Origin: CAVSRC01 sp963730325 | Lineage (GTDB): Bacteria > Pseudomonadota > Alphaproteobacteria > Rhizobiales > Kaistiaceae | Length of the DNA stretch: 64,000 nucleotides | Reading direction: 5' to 3' | Assembly: GCA_963730325.1 (NCBI GenBank) | Contig: CAVSRC010000006.1 | Location: forward strand, 62,001-126,000 | Part shown: piece by piece, positions 60,971 to 64,000 of the stretch | How positions within the stretch are numbered: the first letter of the stretch is position 1 | Layout of the letters: each line of letters opens with the position of its first letter | Notes under the pieces: generated by a model | Told to the model about the DNA's origin: nothing | Database searches by the model: none | Seen by the model: only the letters and a program-made list of their open reading frames with translations | Program-made: the position numbers and the translations under genes

Positions 60971-61975
60971 CTATAGCACGCTGAAGCCCTTCACGAAGGG
61001 ATCGCGGTCGTCGAGGAAGATCGTGTTATGGCCGGTGATCCACGCCTGCCCCGCCACCGACGGGACGATGGCGTCATAGTCGCCGACCTTCGTTGCCTTC
61101 TCGACACGGCCGCGAAAGAGGCTGCCGATGATCGATTCGTGGACGAAATCGTCGCCGACCTGCAACGTTCCACGGGCGGCCAACTGGGCCAGGCGGGCCG
61201 AGGTGCCGGTGCCGCAGGGCGAGCGGTCGATGGCCTTCTCGCCGTAGAAGACGGCATTGCGGGCGTCGGCCTCCGGGTGCTTCGGCCTGCCGGTCCACAT
61301 GACGTGGCGGACGCCGGAGATGGTCGGGTCTTCGGGATGGACGAAGCTGTATTTCTCGTTGACCAGTTTGCGCACGATCGGCGACAGGCGCTGGATATCG
61401 AAGGCGGAGATGTCCGCCAGATCTGAAAAGCTCTCCTGCGCTTCGACGATGACGTAGAAATTGCCGCCATAGGCAACGTCGAAGGCAAGACGGCCAAGCT
61501 CCGGCACGTCGACCGAGAGGCCGGCCGAATGAAGGAAAGAGGGCACGTTGACCATGCGCACTTGCGTGACGTGGCCGAGATTGTCGCGCGTATAGGCCGC
61601 CTCGACGATGCCGGCGGGCACCTCCAGGCGCAGGCGCCCCTCCTCTTTCGGCCTCACCAGCCCCTCCTCGATGAGCACGGTGACCGTGCCGATGGTGCCG
61701 TGGCCGCACATGGGCAGGCACCCCGAGGTCTCGATGAAGAGCAGCGCGGCGTCAGCGTCGTCGCCGAGCGGTTCGTAGAGGATCGATCCGGACATGATGT
61801 CGTGGCCGCGCGGCTCGAACATCAGGCCGGTGCGGATCCAGTCGTAGTCGGCCATGAAGTGCTGCCGCTTCTCGCTCATGGTAGCGCCGTGGAGCGGCGG
61901 GCCGCCGCCGGCCACCACGCGCACCGGATTGCCGGCGGTGTGCGCATCGACGCAGAAGAAGGTGCGGCGGCTCAC
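60971..61975 (-). CDS. 4-hydroxyproline 2-epimerase (proline racemase family)
   Basis: Cofactor-free epimerase of 334 residues. The two catalytic acid/base positions are Cys in TSGCLPMCGHGTIGTVT and Cys in DRSPCGTGTSARLA; both are present, as in hydroxyproline epimerases and proline racemases, rather than the Ser/Thr of dehydratases. Start GTG 61975 overlaps the oxidase stop (GTGA). It converts trans-4-hydroxy-L-proline to cis-4-hydroxy-D-proline, which the neighbouring FAD enzyme would oxidise. The family cannot fully separate proline from hydroxyproline substrates, but the gene set favours hydroxyproline. Confidence 0.88.
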   Translation of the reverse strand: MSRRTFFCVDAHTAGNPVRVVAGGGPPLHGATMSEKRQHFMADYDWIRTGLMFEPRGHDIMSGSILYEPLGDDADAALLFIETSGCLPMCGHGTIGTVTVLIEEGLVRPKEEGRLRLEVPAGIVEAAYTRDNLGHVTQVRMVNVPSFLHSAGLSVDVPELGRLAFDVAYGGNFYVIVEAQESFSDLADISAFDIQRLSPIVRKLVNEKYSFVHPEDPTISGVRHVMWTGRPKHPEADARNAVFYGEKAIDRSPCGTGTSARLAQLAARGTLQVGDDFVHESIIGSLFRGRVEKATKVGDYDAIVPSVAGQAWITGHNTIFLDDRDPFVKGFSVL

Positions 61976-63204
61976 TGGAAGCGTTCGATGCCGAAGGGGG
62001 CGAGATTGCGGTCGCCGCGCTGGCCGACGAGATCGGTGACGTGGCGGGCGGTGACCGCCGACAGCGTCAGGCCGAGATGGCCGTGGCCGAAGGCGAAAAC
62101 GATGCGCGGGTCGGTCGGGTGGGCGCCGATGACGGGCAGCGAATCCGGCGTTGCCGGGCGGCGGCCCATCCACTCCTCGCCGCCGGCGTCGGGCAGATCG
62201 GGCACGTAGCGGCGCATCTTCTTGCGCATGGCGGCGGCGCGGGCGAGCGTCGGCGGCGCGTCGATGGCGGCCAGTTCGACCGCCCCGCCGACGCGCAGAC
62301 CGTCTTCCAGCGGCGTGGCGCAGAAGCCGTGATCGTCGAAGAAGACCGGCAGGTCGAGCGCGATCGGCGGCTTTGCCCAGGTGGTGTTGTAGCCGCGCTC
62401 GGCCTCCAGAACGACGCCGAGGCCCAGCGACTTGGTGAGCTCGCGCGACCACACGCCGCCGGCGATAACCACCGCATCGAATCGCGTCTCGCTGCCGTCG
62501 GCGGTGACCACGGCGACGCCATCGGCCGCCGGGCGCACGGCCTTGACCTCGGCGGTGCGCAGCCGCTGGGCTTCGCGCAAATCCCCGCGCAGGCTCTGAA
62601 GGATGCCGTTGGGGCTCGACACGGTCCAGTTCTCCGGCGCGAAGATGGCGCGGGCGAAGGGGCCGGTAAGCGCCGGCGCGAGCTTGCGCGCTTCGCTGAC
62701 GGTGACCTCGCGATAATCGACGCCGTGGCGCGCCTTCTCCTTCCACTCGGCCTTGGCGTTGCGGAAGCTGGCATCGCTGTCGAAGACGTGCAGCGCGCCG
62801 GTGCGGCGCATGTGGCCGGAGAGGCGGCCGCGGCGGGCAAGCTCCTGATGATCGGCGAGCGCCGTCTTCATCAGGAAGCCCAGCGCCGCGGTCGAGGCCT
62901 CGACCTGGCTCGGCCGCGCCGCGGCGACGAAGCGCGCCAGAAACGGCGTCAGCCCCGGCACGTCCACCAGGCGCAGCGTCAGCGGCCCGAGAGGATCGAG
63001 CATCCAGCCTGGCACCGAGGCGAGAATGCCCGGACGCGCCAGCGGCGAGATGGCCGAAAGCATGATGACGCCGGCATTGCCGGTCGAGGCCGGGCGCGCC
63101 TCCAGGTCGCGCTCGAAGACGGTCACGTCGAATCCGTCGGCGGCGAGCCAGGTCGCCGTGGCGGAACCGACTATGCCTGCGCCGATGACCGCTACTGTGG
63201 TCAT
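61972..63204 (-). CDS. FAD-dependent D-amino-acid (cis-4-hydroxy-D-proline) dehydrogenase
   Basis: DAO-family flavoprotein of 410 residues. The FAD fold is TVAVIGAGIVGSATATWLAA with GxGxxG, plus VTVFERD; the middle has PENWTVSSPNG, and the C-terminal end shows GGEEWMGRRPATPDSLPVIG and FAFGHGHLGLTLSAVT, as in D-amino-acid dehydrogenases. It probably delivers electrons to the quinone pool. It overlaps the epimerase by GTGA, so the two are coupled. Product would be pyrroline-4-hydroxy-2-carboxylate. Confidence 0.9.
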   Translation of the reverse strand: MTTVAVIGAGIVGSATATWLAADGFDVTVFERDLEARPASTGNAGVIMLSAISPLARPGILASVPGWMLDPLGPLTLRLVDVPGLTPFLARFVAAARPSQVEASTAALGFLMKTALADHQELARRGRLSGHMRRTGALHVFDSDASFRNAKAEWKEKARHGVDYREVTVSEARKLAPALTGPFARAIFAPENWTVSSPNGILQSLRGDLREAQRLRTAEVKAVRPAADGVAVVTADGSETRFDAVVIAGGVWSRELTKSLGLGVVLEAERGYNTTWAKPPIALDLPVFFDDHGFCATPLEDGLRVGGAVELAAIDAPPTLARAAAMRKKMRRYVPDLPDAGGEEWMGRRPATPDSLPVIGAHPTDPRIVFAFGHGHLGLTLSAVTARHVTDLVGQRGDRNLAPFGIERFQ

Positions 63205-63294
63205 GCGGCGCCCGGATGATGGCGGTCAATCAAGGGCTTGGGCCCGCTCTGCCTTGCATTTCCGCTTCCGCCGTCGTTGCCGACAGGCCAAGCA

Positions 63295-63999
63295 TTAGAC
63301 CACTCCGCCGGGGTCATGTCGATCAAGCGGCGACGGGCCTAGGGCAGCGGAAATCGCGAGCTTGCCGATCTCGGCGGCGATCGCCTTGCCGAGCGTGGCG
63401 TGGGCGGCGGGATCGAAATGGATGCCGTCCACCGGGTCCGACTTGATGACCGAGCCGGCGTCGAAGAAGTGGACGCCGCGCTCATCGGCCATGCGCCGAT
63501 ATTCGGCCGCCAGCCGGTGCGACTTCGGCGGCGCGCCGATGAACATCTCGGCATAGGTGGGGAAGCTGTCCGAGGTCGGCGGCGGGCTCACCACCAGGAT
63601 CTCGGGCACGCCTCCGTTGCGCCCGACGGCGGCGGTCCTGACGATATCGACCAGAACGCCGACGCCGGCGGCGATCTCCCAGGCGGTCTTGTTGAAGCGC
63701 GCCTTGAGGTCGTTGGTGCCGAGCATGACGACCACCAGGTCGAGCGGCTTGTGGCTGGCGAGGCAGGGAAGGAGATAGGTCTTGCCGTTCTTCTCGGCGC
63801 CTTCGATGGGGTCGTCGCTGACGGTGGTGCGCCCGCCGAGCCCCTCCGCAATGACGATCCAGTCCGGCCCGAGCGCCGCGGCGAGCACGCCCACCCAGCG
63901 TTCGTCCGGCGCATAGCGCCCGTCCGGCCGCTCGACGGTGGCATGGCCGAAGGTGTTGGAATCGCCGTAGCAGAGAACGGTCCTGGGGAGAGCCATCAT
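63295..63999 (-). CDS. SGNH-family hydrolase (arylesterase-like)
   Basis: Serine hydrolase of 234 residues. Block I is VLCYGDSNTFGHAT with the nucleophile Ser, block II includes the Gly of EGLGGRTTVSDD, block III is VVMLGTNDLK with the oxyanion Asn, and block V is VDGIHFDPAAHATLG with the Asp-x-x-His dyad. No signal peptide, so cytoplasmic. Two ATG codons (63999 and 63996) lie at the window edge, so an upstream start cannot be excluded. Substrate is unknown; it may hydrolyse small esters. Confidence 0.85.
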   Translation of the reverse strand: MMALPRTVLCYGDSNTFGHATVERPDGRYAPDERWVGVLAAALGPDWIVIAEGLGGRTTVSDDPIEGAEKNGKTYLLPCLASHKPLDLVVVMLGTNDLKARFNKTAWEIAAGVGVLVDIVRTAAVGRNGGVPEILVVSPPPTSDSFPTYAEMFIGAPPKSHRLAAEYRRMADERGVHFFDAGSVIKSDPVDGIHFDPAAHATLGKAIAAEIGKLAISAALGPSPLDRHDPGGVV

Positions 64000-64000
64000 T

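Noticed and set aside
61976..63229. Apparent fusion of the epimerase to an upstream domain
   Set aside because: The upstream part is a different frame of the FAD oxidase gene; the epimerase starts at GTG 61975.
1..64000. CRISPR arrays, tRNA or rRNA genes, prophage or insertion sequences
   Set aside because: I found no regular spacer repeats, no cloverleaf-like conserved arms, no rRNA motifs and no transposase, integrase or capsid genes.

Overview
The window is high-GC DNA with dense, often overlapping genes. It looks like a chromosomal segment of an alphaproteobacterium of the Rhizobiales (Hyphomicrobiales). Support comes from a cytochrome c(M)-kdsB-pheA neighbourhood, a complete-looking tad/cpa Flp-pilus locus, a rhizobial-style yej peptide transporter with two binding proteins, and TTAACCAT-type half-sites resembling CtrA boxes near pilus genes. 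The genus cannot be fixed from the sequence alone. I see no rRNA, tRNA, CRISPR array, prophage or insertion sequence.

Layout. 0-5.6 kb: prephenate dehydratase (cut by the window edge), then a 7TM-DISM histidine kinase, a divergent LuxR-type response regulator and a small secreted protein, all lying between pheA and kdsB; then cytochrome c. 5.7-13.9 kb: a yej-type oligopeptide ABC operon (two binding proteins, two permeases, a small exported protein, a double ATPase). 14-18.3 kb: 2-hydroxyacid dehydrogenase, NlpC/P60 hydrolase, MarR regulator, M17 aminopeptidase. 18.4-32.5 kb: Flp/Tad pilus genes. tadD and a DUF4833-like gene lie at one end; patatin, tadC, tadB, cpaF, cpaE, cpaD, cpaC, cpaB, cpaA and two flp pilins run leftward; a CpaC-N-terminal-like gene and two TadE-like pseudopilins run rightward. 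32.5-39.9 kb: a PhnD-like binding protein, aldose epimerase, phosphohexomutase, aspartic protease, SDR, an Asp-box propeller paired with a MoaD/ThiS-like protein, and a RibD/DHFR-like reductase.

39.9-50.2 kb is a nucleoside salvage island: upp, deoB, deoA, cdd and a BMP-type nucleoside ABC transporter, followed by glucokinase. 50.2-53.4 kb: bacterioferritin, LysE exporter, and three cox-type genes (FAD subunit, 2Fe-2S subunit, CoxG) without the molybdenum subunit. 53.6-59.2 kb: two RNA methyltransferases, lspA, a metal P1B-type ATPase and a lone sugar-type ABC ATPase. 59.3-64 kb: a probable 4-hydroxyproline catabolic set (DapA-like deaminase, epimerase, FAD oxidase) plus GNAT and SGNH hydrolase genes.

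At least nine otherwise well-conserved genes carry single-base frameshifts, nearly all +1 in G/C contexts and clustered at 8.4-15.8 kb. I read these as probable sequence errors, although decay of the yej operon is possible. The points I would look at first are a roughly 61-residue two-helix insertion inside a yej binding protein, the propeller/ubiquitin-like gene pair, the cox trio lacking its catalytic subunit, and the sensor/secreted-protein module inserted beside pheA.
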